DNA from: an uncultured Oscillospiraceae bacterium
Lineage (GTDB): Bacteria > Bacillota > Clostridia > Oscillospirales > Oscillospiraceae
Direction: 5' to 3'
Assembly: GCA_947625965.1 (NCBI GenBank)
Contig: CANQQO010000003.1
Location: 1 to 57,669, forward strand
Length of the DNA: 57,669 nucleotides
Shown piece after piece: positions 44,600 to 52,906 of the stretch. Each line of letters starts with the position of its first letter. Positions within the stretch are counted from its first letter, which is position 1. A program made the translations under genes and the position numbers. The notes beneath the pieces were generated by a model, which was given only the letters and a program-made list of their open reading frames with translations, was not told the DNA's origin and did no database searches.

Positions 44600-46027
44600 A
44601 TGGAAAAAGAAAAGCTCTACGCCGCCGTGGAGGCCCACGCCTCCCTGCTCACCGGTCTGAGCGACAAGATCTGGGGCCTGGCCGAGCTGTCCCTCCGGGA
44701 ATATCGGTCCCGGGACGCCTATCTGGAGATCCTGAATGCCCAGGGGTTCCGGGTGGAGACCAATTTGGCCGGCATCGCCACCGCCTTCTCCGGGTCCTAT
44801 GGCTCCGGGCGGCCGGTGATCGGCATTTTGGGGGAATTTGACGCTCTTTCCGGCCTGTCCCAGGAGGCGGGGGCCACGGTCCCCAAGCCCCTGACCCCCG
44901 GCGGCTGCGGTCATGGCTGCGGCCACAATCTCCTGGGCGCCGCCTCCCTGGGCGCCGCCATTGCCCTCAAGGAAGCCATCCAGGCCGGAGACCTGCCGGG
45001 CACCGTGGTCTTCTACGGCTGTCCCGGGGAGGAGGGCTGCGCCGGAAAGGCATTCATGGCCCGGGACGGGGCCTTCCGGAACCTGGACGCCGCCCTGTGC
45101 TGGCACCCCGGGGATACCAACCAGGTGACCACCGGCTCCTGCGCCGCCTCCTTGCAGGTGGAGTACACCTTCACCGGCGTCGCCGCCCACGCCGCCGGGG
45201 CCCCGGAGCTGGGCCGCTCGGCCCTGGACGCGGCGGAGCTGATGAACGTAGGGGCCAACTTCCTCCGGGAGCACATCGACCGTCACAGCGCCCTCCACTA
45301 CTCCTTCCTGGACGCGGGAGGCGTCAGTCCCAACGTGGTCCAGCCCACAGCCCGGGTCCTGTATATGCTCCGGGGGGAAAATGTGGCCGGCGTCAAGGCC
45401 CTCCGGGCCCGCCTGGAGAAGGTGGCCCAGGGCGCGGCTCTGATGACGGAGACCACCGTCGCCTCCCGCCAGATCGACGGCACCGCCAGCACCCTCTACA
45501 ATCCAGTCCTCCAAGCTCTGCTGCAAAAGAACCTGTCCCAAGTCCCCCTGCCCGTCTACACGGCGGAAGAGTGGGCCTACGCCGAGGCTCTGAAGGCCAC
45601 CTATCCCTCCCAGGGCCTCCCCGGCGGCGGAGTAGAGGAGGACCCGGACCTGGCGGACTTCGTGGCGGAGCGGAGCCAAAACGGGACCAGGGCCCTCAAC
45701 GACTTCCTGCTTCCCTACCATCCTTCCCGCCGGAAGACGCCCGGCTCCACGGATGTGGGGGACGTGAGCTGGCTGACCCCCACGGCCCAATTCACCGCCG
45801 TGACCTGGCCCTCCGGCTCCCCCGGTCACTCCTGGCAGAACGTGGCCATTGGCAAGTCCTCCGTCGCCCACAAGGGCCTGCTCTACGCAGCCAAGGTCCT
45901 GGCCGGAACGGCGGCGGACCTGATGACCGATCCCGCTCTCCGGCAGCAGGCAAGGGCGGCCTTCCAAAAGGCCGCCGCAGGTGGGTATGACTGCCCCATT
46001 GGCAAAGAGGTCGTGCCCCAGCTCTAA
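44600..46027 (+). CDS. M20-family amidohydrolase (AbgB-like)
   Basis: The 475-residue zinc peptidase has ILGEFDALSGLSQEAGA, the metal-binding GHGCGHNLLGAASLGAA, CPGEEGCAGK, and the dimerisation domain FTGVAAHAAGAPELGRSALDA, plus HYSFLDAGGVSPNVVQPTARVLYMLR. This matches aminobenzoyl-glutamate utilisation protein B-like enzymes. It starts at the base after the ATPase stop, so uptake and hydrolysis are coupled. I infer that the transporter imports an N-acyl amino acid or small amide that this enzyme cleaves in the cytoplasm; the exact substrate is unknown. Confidence 0.92.
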   Translation: MEKEKLYAAVEAHASLLTGLSDKIWGLAELSLREYRSRDAYLEILNAQGFRVETNLAGIATAFSGSYGSGRPVIGILGEFDALSGLSQEAGATVPKPLTPGGCGHGCGHNLLGAASLGAAIALKEAIQAGDLPGTVVFYGCPGEEGCAGKAFMARDGAFRNLDAALCWHPGDTNQVTTGSCAASLQVEYTFTGVAAHAAGAPELGRSALDAAELMNVGANFLREHIDRHSALHYSFLDAGGVSPNVVQPTARVLYMLRGENVAGVKALRARLEKVAQGAALMTETTVASRQIDGTASTLYNPVLQALLQKNLSQVPLPVYTAEEWAYAEALKATYPSQGLPGGGVEEDPDLADFVAERSQNGTRALNDFLLPYHPSRRKTPGSTDVGDVSWLTPTAQFTAVTWPSGSPGHSWQNVAIGKSSVAHKGLLYAAKVLAGTAADLMTDPALRQQARAAFQKAAAGGYDCPIGKEVVPQL

Positions 46028-46040
46028 GGAAAACTCTAAA

Positions 46041-46073
46041 ATTTGCCCCCGGCCAGTCAGGCCGGGGGCAAAT
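46041..46073 (+). terminator. Hairpin terminator candidate after the M20 gene
   Basis: Perfect 14-bp stem ATTTGCCCCCGGCC / GGCCGGGGGCAAAT, 5-base loop; no T-run. Confidence 0.6.
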
Positions 46074-46160
46074 CGATCGAGCCAGCGGTCCCCCGCGTTC
46101 GGAGGCGGTACGAATCCGTATCGCAAACACGGCGCATGGCCTTTTCTGGAACAGAAGATC

Positions 46161-46209
46161 GCCCCGGCGGCATGGCGCATGGAGAGCCTTGCCGCCGGGG
46201 CCGTTTTTT
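46161..46209 (+). terminator. Strong + strand terminator
   Basis: GCCCCGGCGGCA / TGCCGCCGGGGC stem, then CGTTTTTTGG. It lies 134 bases past the M20 stop and could serve as a second terminator for that operon. The intervening 46074-46160 has no reading frame I can support. Confidence 0.8.
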
Positions 46210-46232
46210 GGTTTTATCAAGCCCATTTCCGC

Positions 46233-46371
46233 AAAAAGCCAGCCGGGGAACCTTTCCCGGCTGGCGATTTGGATGGCGGCAGGGCGGCGTATCCTGCATC
46301 TCAGGTTCCCAGTTTGTCTGGGAGCGGTAGGAGCCTTTCTACCCTCATCATCCACGATAGCTTTTCTATCT
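46233..46371 (-). ncRNA. Candidate small non-coding RNA (~139 nt)
   Basis: A consensus promoter on the - strand (TTGACA 46406-46401, 17 bases, TATAAT 46383-46378) predicts a start near 46371. The transcript would contain serial small stems: GATAG/CTATC, GGTAG/CTACC, TCCCAG/CTGGGA and GCAGG/CCTGC. It ends in the terminator GCCAGCCGGG/CCCGGCTGGC followed by TTTTT (46265-46233). No SD-preceded reading frame of credible composition lies inside, and the opposite-facing terminator at 46161-46209 closes the region. I could not match it to SRP, 6S, tmRNA or a common riboswitch class. Confidence 0.65.
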
Positions 46372-46377
46372 GTTTAG

Positions 46378-46406
46378 ATTATATGCGAATTTCCGCGAAA
46401 TGTCAA
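46378..46406 (-). promoter_or_regulatory. Consensus promoter of the candidate small RNA
   Basis: Both hexamers match consensus exactly with a 17-base spacer, in a locus without a downstream protein gene on that strand. Confidence 0.85.
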
Positions 46407-46447
46407 TCTTTTTTTGGGAGGCTCCGAGTCCACCGGCACCGATGGAT

Positions 46448-46813
46448 TCAGAGTTTCCTGAGTCTTCCGCTGTTGACCCTGTGTTCCAGCTTGCTCTGAT
46501 TGATCTCAAAAACACTGGCTACATAGAGATAGCCATTTTTGGAATCCAGCTTAACGCAGACCATAACCTGCCGATCAACATATTTCACCAGCTCCACACT
46601 GTCCCGCTCTTTTGGATGTTTACCGACATAGTCAGGGGCTGCAATGATCCTCGGTACATACGGCAGGAGGGAGACGCCCGTTTCCGGGTGATGGCGGCGC
46701 ACATGGGAAGCAAGACCGGCAGACTGGTAAATCGGCCCGCAGGGTAGATCCTGCCCTGTGTATTCATTAAATTTCTCTATGTAATCCCCGACTTTTTCCA
46801 GTTTGCTTTTCAT
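46448..46813 (-). CDS. PBECR-type (barnase/EndoU/ColicinE5-D/RelE-like) nuclease-fold protein
   Basis: The 121-residue protein ends with the pattern PRIIAAPDYVGKHPKERDSVELVKYVDRQVMVCVKLDSKNGYLYVASVFEINQSKLEHRVNSGRLRKL, characteristic of phage-derived PBECR domains (an RNase-like fold); RRHHPE upstream may supply active-site His. The GAGGGG SD lies just before ATG 46813. Such domains occur in phage polyvalent proteins and as free-standing small proteins; no antitoxin-like partner is next to it here. Activity is inferred from fold membership only. Confidence 0.68.
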   Translation of the reverse strand: MKSKLEKVGDYIEKFNEYTGQDLPCGPIYQSAGLASHVRRHHPETGVSLLPYVPRIIAAPDYVGKHPKERDSVELVKYVDRQVMVCVKLDSKNGYLYVASVFEINQSKLEHRVNSGRLRKL

Positions 46814-46836
46814 GGGCCCCTCTTGCTATCTTTTTG

Positions 46837-47535
46837 TTACAGCTCTCTCAGCGCCTGCTCCACGGCGGTCTTGGCGCTGGTCACATCGTCCTTCCACTTG
46901 ACGACCTTGGCGGGGCACCCCGCCGCCACCGCGCCGGGGGGCACGTCCCGGGTGACCACCGCGCCGGCGGCCACCACCGCGCCACGGCCGATGCGGACGC
47001 CCTCCAAAACCACCGCGTTGGCGCCCACCATCACCTCGTCCTCCACCACCACCGGCGTGGCCGAGGCGGGCTCAATGACCCCCGCCAGCACCGCCCCCGC
47101 CGCGATATGGCAGTTCCGGCCCACGGTGGCCCGGCCGCCCAGGACCGCGCCCATGTCGATCATGGTGCCCTCCCCTACCTCCGCGCCGATGTTCAGGATC
47201 GCCCCCATCATGACGACGGCGTTTTTCCCGATTTTCACCTGCTCCCGGAGGATGGCGCCGGGCTCGATCCGGGCGGGGAGGTCCTTGAGGTCCAGCAGGG
47301 GGATGGCGGAGTTGCGGCAGTTGTTTTCGATCTCCACATGGTCGATCCTCTCCGCGTTGGCCTCAAGGACGGGGCCCACGTCCTTCCAGTCCCCGAAAAT
47401 CAGCTTACAGCCCGGGGCGGCGGGAAAAATATGGCAGCCCGGAAAGTCCACCGGCTCCTTTTCCCACAGGTAGACCTTCACCGGGGTCTTCTTCTCCGAG
47501 GTGCGGATATATTCGATGATCTGCTGGGCATTCAT
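46837..47535 (-). CDS. dapH: Tetrahydrodipicolinate N-acetyltransferase
   Basis: The 232-residue protein has an N-terminal DapH-specific domain ([24 protein letters not shown]) and a left-handed beta-helix of hexapeptide repeats ([48 protein letters not shown]..), ending with [18 protein letters not shown]. It acetylates tetrahydrodipicolinate in the acetylase branch of the DAP/lysine pathway. AAAGGAG upstream sets ATG 47535. Divergently transcribed from the genes for the next two pathway steps. Confidence 0.95.
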   Translation of the reverse strand: MNAQQIIEYIRTSEKKTPVKVYLWEKEPVDFPGCHIFPAAPGCKLIFGDWKDVGPVLEANAERIDHVEIENNCRNSAIPLLDLKDLPARIEPGAILREQVKIGKNAVVMMGAILNIGAEVGEGTMIDMGAVLGGRATVGRNCHIAAGAVLAGVIEPASATPVVVEDEVMVGANAVVLEGVRIGRGAVVAAGAVVTRDVPPGAVAAGCPAKVVKWKDDVTSAKTAVEQALREL

Positions 47536-47560
47536 GGGATCCTCTCCTTTCGTTTTGCCC

Positions 47561-47626
47561 ATCATACCATCTTTTTCCCCGAAACGCAAGGCGGAAATTG
47601 ACATCGCCGGGGAAATGCTTTATAAT
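47561..47626. promoter_or_regulatory. Divergent promoters of the DAP locus
   Basis: For the deacetylase (+): TTGACA (47598-47603), 17 bases, TATAAT (47621-47626). For dapH (-): TTGCGT (47589-47584), 17 bases, TATGAT (47566-47561). The -35 boxes are only 8 bp apart, so the two polymerases compete or are co-regulated. No lysine-riboswitch-sized leader fits either side. Confidence 0.75.
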
Positions 47627-47654
47627 AGAGCCACCCATTGAAGGAGGCGAGGAT

Positions 47655-48743
47655 ATGCAAATCATCGACGACCGCCGTGCCCTGCATCAGATCCCCGAGC
47701 TGGACCGGGGCCTGGAACGGACCATGGCCTACCTGCGGCAGGACCTGGAGGGGCTCTCCTGCCAGGTCTTTTCCCCCATGGAGGGGTCCCTCTGCGCCTG
47801 GTTCGACTTCGGGGCGGACAGCGCCATCGCTTTCCGGGCGGACGCGGACGCCCTGCCCATCCACGAGCAGACGGGTCTGAGCTTTGCCTCCCGTTTCCCC
47901 GGGAAAATGCACGCCTGCGGCCACGACGGCCACATGGCCATTCTCCTGGAGCTGGCCCGCCGTCTGGACCGGAAGACCCAGCTCCCCCGGAACGTATTGC
48001 TGGTCTTCCAGCCGGCGGAGGAGACCACCGGCGGCGCCAAGGACCTGTGCGCCACCGGCGTCTTCAAGGCCCACAAGGTGGAGGCCATCTTCGCCCTGCA
48101 TCTGTGGCCGGGGCTGGAGGCCGGGACCGTCGCCAGCCGGAAAAACGAGATGATGAGCCGCTCCTGCGAGGTGAAGGTGGACATCATCGGCCGCCCCGCC
48201 CACATCGCCAAGGCGGAGGAGGGCATCGACGCCATGGCCGCCGGAGTGGAGTTCTACCGCCGGGTCATGGCCATGGAGGGGGCCCTGCCCAAAAACATCT
48301 ACCGGGTGCTGAAATTCGGGAAGATGGAGAGCGGCACGGTCTGCAATGTGATCTCCGGCCACACCCGGCTGGAGGGAAGCCTCCGGGTCTTCCAGGACGA
48401 CGTGTTTTACAGTATGCGGGCCGGCATCGTCTCCGCCGGAAAGGCGGTGGAGCGGAGCTACGGCTGCACCGTCAACATCTATATGAACGACGGCTACCCC
48501 GCCGTCATGAATCCCCCCGCCCTCTACGACCGGGTGCGGAAGGTGGTGGACTTCTCCGAGCTGGCGGCCCCCAGCATGATCACCGAGGACTTTTCCTGGT
48601 ATCAGAAGCAGCTTCCGGGGCTGTTCTTCTTCCTGGGGGCCGGGGACGTGCCCGCCCTCCACTCGGACAGCTTTGACTTCGACGAGAGCATCCTGGTCAA
48701 GGGCGCGGACTTCTTCGAAGCCCTTGCGGAGGGATTTCAATGA
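47655..48743 (+). CDS. N-acetyldiaminopimelate deacetylase (M20D family)
   Basis: The 362-residue zinc hydrolase opens RRALHQIPELDRGLERT and carries FRADADALPIHEQTGL, the metal site PGKMHACGHDGHMAILL and VFQPAEETTGGAKDL. The dimerisation domain includes IGRPAHIAKAEEGIDAM, and the C-terminus AAPSMITEDFSWYQKQLPGLFFFLGAG. This is the M20D amidohydrolase pattern; position opposite dapH and coupled to an aminotransferase supports N-acetyl-LL-DAP as substrate. AAGGAGG seven bases before ATG 47655. Overlaps the next gene by 4 bp. Confidence 0.9.
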   Translation: MQIIDDRRALHQIPELDRGLERTMAYLRQDLEGLSCQVFSPMEGSLCAWFDFGADSAIAFRADADALPIHEQTGLSFASRFPGKMHACGHDGHMAILLELARRLDRKTQLPRNVLLVFQPAEETTGGAKDLCATGVFKAHKVEAIFALHLWPGLEAGTVASRKNEMMSRSCEVKVDIIGRPAHIAKAEEGIDAMAAGVEFYRRVMAMEGALPKNIYRVLKFGKMESGTVCNVISGHTRLEGSLRVFQDDVFYSMRAGIVSAGKAVERSYGCTVNIYMNDGYPAVMNPPALYDRVRKVVDFSELAAPSMITEDFSWYQKQLPGLFFFLGAGDVPALHSDSFDFDESILVKGADFFEALAEGFQ

Positions 48744-49864
48744 TCCCCCAGAGCGGGCGGATGGAGTCTCTCGTCCCCAGCGGCATCCGGGCCTTTACCG
48801 CCCTTGCCAAGACCGTCCCGGGATGTATCGAGCTGACCCTGGGGGAGCCGGAATTCGACACCCCCCAGCCCATCAAGGACGCCGCCTGGGCCGCCCTCCA
48901 GGCCGGGCAGACCCACTACGCCCCCAATCAGGGCCTTCCCGCCCTCCGGGAGGCGGTGGCGGCATTTGAGACAAAGCGGGGGTTCCCCTGCGACGCCGGG
49001 GAGGTCCTCATCACCGCCGGGGCCACCGGGGCCCTGTTCACCGTCTTTCTGGGGACCCTGGGACCGGGAGACGAGGTGATCGTGCCCACGCCCGCCTTTC
49101 CCCTCTATGAGACGCTGTGCCGCCTGTCCCAGGCCAAATTCGTGGCGCTGGACACGGCGCCCTGGGGCTTTCAACTGACGGAGGCGGCCCTGGCGGCGAC
49201 GGTGACCCCCCGGACCCGAGCTCTGGTCCTCAACACCCCCAACAACCCCACGGGGACCGTCTATTCCGAGTCCTCTCTGGCGGCGGTGAAGAAGGCGGTG
49301 CTGGGCAGACCCATCACCCTGATCTGCGACGCCGTATATCAGGCTCTCTCCCCCGCCGGGCCGGACCTGACGCTGGACCCGACCCTTCGGGGGCAGCTCC
49401 TGCTGTGCCAGAGCTTTTCCAAGCCCTGGGCCATGACCGGCTGGCGGGTGGGCTATCTCATCGGCCCGGCGGAGACCGTTGCCAGGTTGACCCTCCTGGG
49501 GGCGGCGGAGCTGGCCTCCGTGCCCACCTTTTTGCAGACCGCCTGCGTCGCCGCCCTGACCCAGGACCCCTCCCCCATGGCAGCGGCCTACGAACGGCGG
49601 CGGGCATATGTCTATACCCGGCTCAGGAGCATGGGCCTCCCCTGCCCGGAGCCACAGGGCGCTTTCTATCTTTTCCCGGACATCTCCCGGTATGGGCTGA
49701 CTTCCGACGAATTCTGCCGCCGGATGATCCGGGAGGCGGCGGTGGCCGCCGTGCCCGGGAGCTGCTTCGGCGGGGAGGGGCATATCCGCGTCTCCTGCTG
49801 CTGCGGCGACGACACCCTGGCCCTGGCCCTGGACCGGATGGAGGCTTTTCTGAAAACGCTGTGA
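48740..49864 (+). CDS. PLP-dependent aminotransferase, probable N-acetyl-LL-DAP aminotransferase
   Basis: The 374-residue class I/II aminotransferase has LGEPEFDTPQPIKDA, HYAPNQGLPALREAVAAF, ITAGATGALF, LNTPNNPTGTVYSE and DAVYQ. The Schiff-base Lys sits in SFSKPWAMTGWRVGYL and the carboxylate-binding Arg in HIRVSCCC. Coupling to the deacetylase (ATGA overlap) and divergence from dapH suggest it transfers the amino group in the acetyl-DAP branch (PatA-like). Broad aminotransferase specificity cannot be excluded. Confidence 0.88.
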   Translation: MIPQSGRMESLVPSGIRAFTALAKTVPGCIELTLGEPEFDTPQPIKDAAWAALQAGQTHYAPNQGLPALREAVAAFETKRGFPCDAGEVLITAGATGALFTVFLGTLGPGDEVIVPTPAFPLYETLCRLSQAKFVALDTAPWGFQLTEAALAATVTPRTRALVLNTPNNPTGTVYSESSLAAVKKAVLGRPITLICDAVYQALSPAGPDLTLDPTLRGQLLLCQSFSKPWAMTGWRVGYLIGPAETVARLTLLGAAELASVPTFLQTACVAALTQDPSPMAAAYERRRAYVYTRLRSMGLPCPEPQGAFYLFPDISRYGLTSDEFCRRMIREAAVAAVPGSCFGGEGHIRVSCCCGDDTLALALDRMEAFLKTL

Positions 49865-50053
49865 AAACAGACCCCCGGGGTCCCGTTTCCGCTTGTCGAA
49901 AGCGAAAAACAGGACCGCATGGAAGACAAAAGGGAGAAACGGAATGAGGCGTTTCAAAACCGCGCTGGCAGTTCCGGCGGTTTCCCTACCGACCCATAAG
50001 GAAATAATTTGAAAACATCATTCGAATACAACCAAACAGGCACTAGCAAAGGC

Positions 50054-50106
50054 AAAAGGCAGCACAGAAAGTTGAAATACTTCCTGTGCCGCCTTTCTTT
50101 ATGCCC
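50054..50106 (+). terminator. Terminator after the DAP operon
   Basis: AAAGGC.GCACAG.AAGT / ACTT.CTGTGC.GCCTTT (two mismatched positions) followed by CTTTAT. Region 49865-50232 otherwise holds only the next promoter and operator; GC drops sharply here. Confidence 0.7.
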
Positions 50107-50153
50107 AAATTCAAAAATCGCACATTCGTCAAGTAAAGACTTCTTTGCTCCTC

Positions 50154-50213
50154 TTGACTTTTCTCCTCCTATCCGCTATAATTAGAAACAGATGTTGCGA
50201 AACAAAAGTTTCT
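50154..50213 (+). promoter_or_regulatory. Promoter and 30-bp TetR operator
   Basis: TTGACT (50154-50159), 17 bases, TATAAT (50177-50182). A 30-bp dyad, AGAAAC-3-TGTT-4-AACA-3-GTTTCT (50184-50213), begins just after -10 and covers the start site, as expected for autorepression by the TetR protein. Confidence 0.8.
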
Positions 50214-50232
50214 GATTGAAGGAGAATAGACT

Positions 50233-50811
50233 ATGCCACCAAAATGCAAGTTTACGCGGGAAGAAATCATAAAAACCGCTTTGGATTTAACACGGAAGGA
50301 AGGAATAAACGCTCTCACGGCAAGGGCGCTGGGAGCAAAGCTGGGTTCCTCGCCAAAACCGATTTTTACCGTATTTGAAAATATGGAGGAAGTGCTGTCA
50401 GAAGTTCAAAAGGCAGCGAAAGCCCTCTATGCCGGGTATATTCAAGTCGGGCTGCAACAGGAACCGGCTTTTAAGGGTGTAGGTACGCAGTACATCCTAT
50501 TTGCTATCAAAGAGCCAAAACTGTTTCAGTTACTCTTTATGTCTGAACAGCCGCAGAAGCCATCTGTTGAGGGTATTCTCCCGATCATAGATGAAAGCTA
50601 TGATCAAATATTGCAGTCTGTTCAGAGCGGATATGGACTTGGTGAGAAAGACGCTGAAACTCTTTACCGGCATTTGTGGATATACTCACACGGAATCGCC
50701 GTTCTTTGTGCGACAAATATGTGTTCCTTTACCGCCGAGGAAATCGGAAAGATGATGTCGGAGGTATTTGTAGGCTTGCTGAAAGAAATGAAAGGGGGCA
50801 GGACAGAATGA
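50233..50811 (+). CDS. TetR-family transcriptional regulator
   Basis: The 192-residue protein has an N-terminal TetR helix-turn-helix (FTREEIIKTALDLTRKEGINALTARALGAKLGSSPKPIFTVFENMEEVL) and a helical ligand-binding C-terminal domain (TetR_C-like, LWIYSHGIAVLCATNMCSFTAEEI). GAAGGAG upstream of ATG. First gene of a three-gene cassette with an ABC ATPase and permease, which it probably represses; the dyad at its promoter is the likely site. Codon use is more AT-rich than the neighbours. Confidence 0.93.
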   Translation: MPPKCKFTREEIIKTALDLTRKEGINALTARALGAKLGSSPKPIFTVFENMEEVLSEVQKAAKALYAGYIQVGLQQEPAFKGVGTQYILFAIKEPKLFQLLFMSEQPQKPSVEGILPIIDESYDQILQSVQSGYGLGEKDAETLYRHLWIYSHGIAVLCATNMCSFTAEEIGKMMSEVFVGLLKEMKGGRTE

Positions 50812-51500
50812 TCGAAGTATCGGACATTGTCAAATCTTATGGAGTCGGTGGAAATCAAAATCAAGTGCTGAAAGGGATCAGCTTGCAAATTGCCGATCGG
50901 GATTTCACCGTTATTTTAGGCGCGTCGGGGGCGGGTAAATCCACCTTATTGAATGTCATTTCGGGACTGGAACGCCCCGACAGCGGAAGCGTTGTATATG
51001 GAACAAGCGATATTACAAAATTGTCCGATGGAGAATTGACACAGTTCCGCAAGGACAATATCGGTTTTATCTTCCAACAGTATTATCTGCTCCCGAATAT
51101 GACGGTCGAAAAGAATGTGCGAATGGGAGCTGACCTTGCGGGCAATCGGGAATATAGGGAAATTATAACCGCCGTAGGACTTGAAGATAAATCAAAGAAA
51201 TATCCAAGCGAACTTTCGGGCGGTGAGCAGCAAAGAGTTTCCGTTGCCCGTGCGCTTGCGAAAAAGCCAAAGGTGCTGTTTTTAGACGAGCCGACAGGCG
51301 CATTAGATGAACAAACAGGCCGACAGGTTCTTGACTATATCTGCAAACTGCATAAAGAATATGGCTTTACCATTGTGATGGTGACACACAATCAGAATAT
51401 AGCAGAAATGGCGAACACAGTTGTAAAAATGAACAGCGGGAAAATATCCGAGGTTTCTACCAACGAAAAGCAAAAGACCGCTTATGAGATCGGGTGGTAA
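50808..51500 (+). CDS. ABC transporter ATPase (MacB/LolD/SalX type)
   Basis: The 230-residue protein has Walker [19 protein letters not shown]-loop [13 protein letters not shown], signature [20 protein letters not shown], Walker [17 protein letters not shown] and [17 protein letters not shown]. Start at 50808 overlaps the tetR stop by 4 bp with AAGGGGG upstream. It powers the FtsX-type permease encoded next; such pairs export antimicrobial peptides or lipids. Confidence 0.94.
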   Translation: MIEVSDIVKSYGVGGNQNQVLKGISLQIADRDFTVILGASGAGKSTLLNVISGLERPDSGSVVYGTSDITKLSDGELTQFRKDNIGFIFQQYYLLPNMTVEKNVRMGADLAGNREYREIITAVGLEDKSKKYPSELSGGEQQRVSVARALAKKPKVLFLDEPTGALDEQTGRQVLDYICKLHKEYGFTIVMVTHNQNIAEMANTVVKMNSGKISEVSTNEKQKTAYEIGW

Positions 51501-51504
51501 TGCT

Positions 51505-52644
51505 ATGGTTGTGGGATTGAAAGACACACTAAAACTGATTGGTATATCAATTATCGCTTTTTGTGCCGTTTTCGTATGCACGCTGTTTCTGAGTTACAAT
51601 ATCGACATTGCGGCGCTGAAAGGCGAAATCACGACGGAGGTTGGCATGGTGATGTATCAGGCGCAGGTTTCGACGGGAAAAGTCGTTGCAGCCGTTTCGG
51701 GCGGCTGCTTAGCCGTAACGTCCATCATTATGCTCCTGTTTTATGTCAAGAACTACATAGATACGCACGGCAAAGAACTTGGGATACTGAAAGCTCTCGG
51801 ATATTCTAACTTCAAAATCGCAAAGCACTTTTGGGTGTTTGGATTAAGTGTTTTCGTCGGCTGCGCTTTGGGATATGCGCTGGCATTTCTCTATCTGCCG
51901 ACTTTCTATGAATTGCAAAATGCCGAACACCTTTTTCCCGAAATCAAGGTGCAGTTTCACCCCTTTTTGGCATTTCTTTTGGTCGGTGTACCTGCAATGA
52001 GCTTTGCGGCTTTAGCAGTTATATATGCCTGTTTCAGACTGAAACATCCCGTGCTTGATCTGCTGAAAGAAAAGCATGAGTATAAGGCAAAGGGAAACGA
52101 AAAGGAAACAAAGGATATGCCTTTTCTGACAGAATTAACGCGGAGTACCGTAAGAGGCAGAAAATCGCTTGTGTTCTTTATCGCATTTTCGGCGTTTTGT
52201 TTCTCGGCCATGGTGCAGATGTCCATGTCCATGAAAGATCTTTCGAGCGAAACAATGGCAATCATGGTATTAACGATAGGCTTGATCCTCGCCTTTGTGA
52301 CCTTATTTCTATCGCTTTCCAGCGTAGTAAAAGGAAACACGAAAACCATTGCTATGATGAGGGTGTTCGGTTATCAGCATAGGGATTGCAGTAAGGCAGT
52401 CCTCGGAGGTTATAGACCGTTTTCTTATATTGGATTTGTGATCGGTACGATCTATCAGTATGCGCTATTAAAAATTATGGTAACGATCGTATTTGCCGAT
52501 GTGGGAAATGTACCCGAATATAACTTCGATTTTACGGCGTGTGCGATCACATTCGGCTTATTTATCCTCACTTATGAAGTTGCTATGTACGGCTACTCTC
52601 AGCGGATAAAGAAACTACCGATCAAAAGTGTTATGTTGGAATAA
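51505..52644 (+). CDS. FtsX-like ABC permease
   Basis: The ~379-residue protein has seven to eight membrane helices and FtsX domains: GKVVAAVSGGCLAVTSIIMLLFYVKNYIDTHGKELGILKALGYSNFKIAKHFWVFGLSVFVGCALGY (first) and a C-terminal counterpart with NTKTIAMMRVFGYQHRDCSKAVLGGYRPF. The E.GILKALG and T.AMMRVFGY motifs are the cytosolic coupling helices. Shorter than BceB-type permeases and without their large extracellular domain. The frame allows ATG 51484 (overlapping the ATPase gene) but GGTGG favours 51505. Confidence 0.85.
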   Translation: MVVGLKDTLKLIGISIIAFCAVFVCTLFLSYNIDIAALKGEITTEVGMVMYQAQVSTGKVVAAVSGGCLAVTSIIMLLFYVKNYIDTHGKELGILKALGYSNFKIAKHFWVFGLSVFVGCALGYALAFLYLPTFYELQNAEHLFPEIKVQFHPFLAFLLVGVPAMSFAALAVIYACFRLKHPVLDLLKEKHEYKAKGNEKETKDMPFLTELTRSTVRGRKSLVFFIAFSAFCFSAMVQMSMSMKDLSSETMAIMVLTIGLILAFVTLFLSLSSVVKGNTKTIAMMRVFGYQHRDCSKAVLGGYRPFSYIGFVIGTIYQYALLKIMVTIVFADVGNVPEYNFDFTACAITFGLFILTYEVAMYGYSQRIKKLPIKSVMLE

Positions 52645-52776
52645 TCGCAAGAAGGATATGGGATATATCTATGGAAACAACGGAATGACTATGCCCCCAT
52701 GTGTAGCGAGCATCGGATCGTGAATCCAAAATCCAAATTCGCAAACTTCCTCATGAATTCAACGCATAAAAGCGAG

Positions 52777-52802
52777 AAGGCGCAGCCCTAAAACTGCGCC
52801 TT
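52777..52802. terminator. Hairpin at the end of the TetR/ABC cassette
   Basis: AAGGCGCAG / CTGCGCCTT, 8-base loop. Weak T content on either side. GC content returns to the regional level just after it. Confidence 0.55.
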
Positions 52803-52906
52803 CCCATTGCATTTAGAATTACTTCCTGATCCGCCCGCGGCATTTGTGCCCGTTCGGAGCGTTTTTTGATCCGCAGTGCCGGCGCGTCCCCGGGGGAGCC
52901 AGCGGT

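Noticed and set aside
46233..46371. Candidate RNA as SRP RNA, 6S RNA, or a TPP/SAM/c-di-GMP riboswitch
   Set aside because: None of the diagnostic motifs (e.g. SRP GGTCAGG..GGAAGCAGC) is present, and no gene follows it on that strand.
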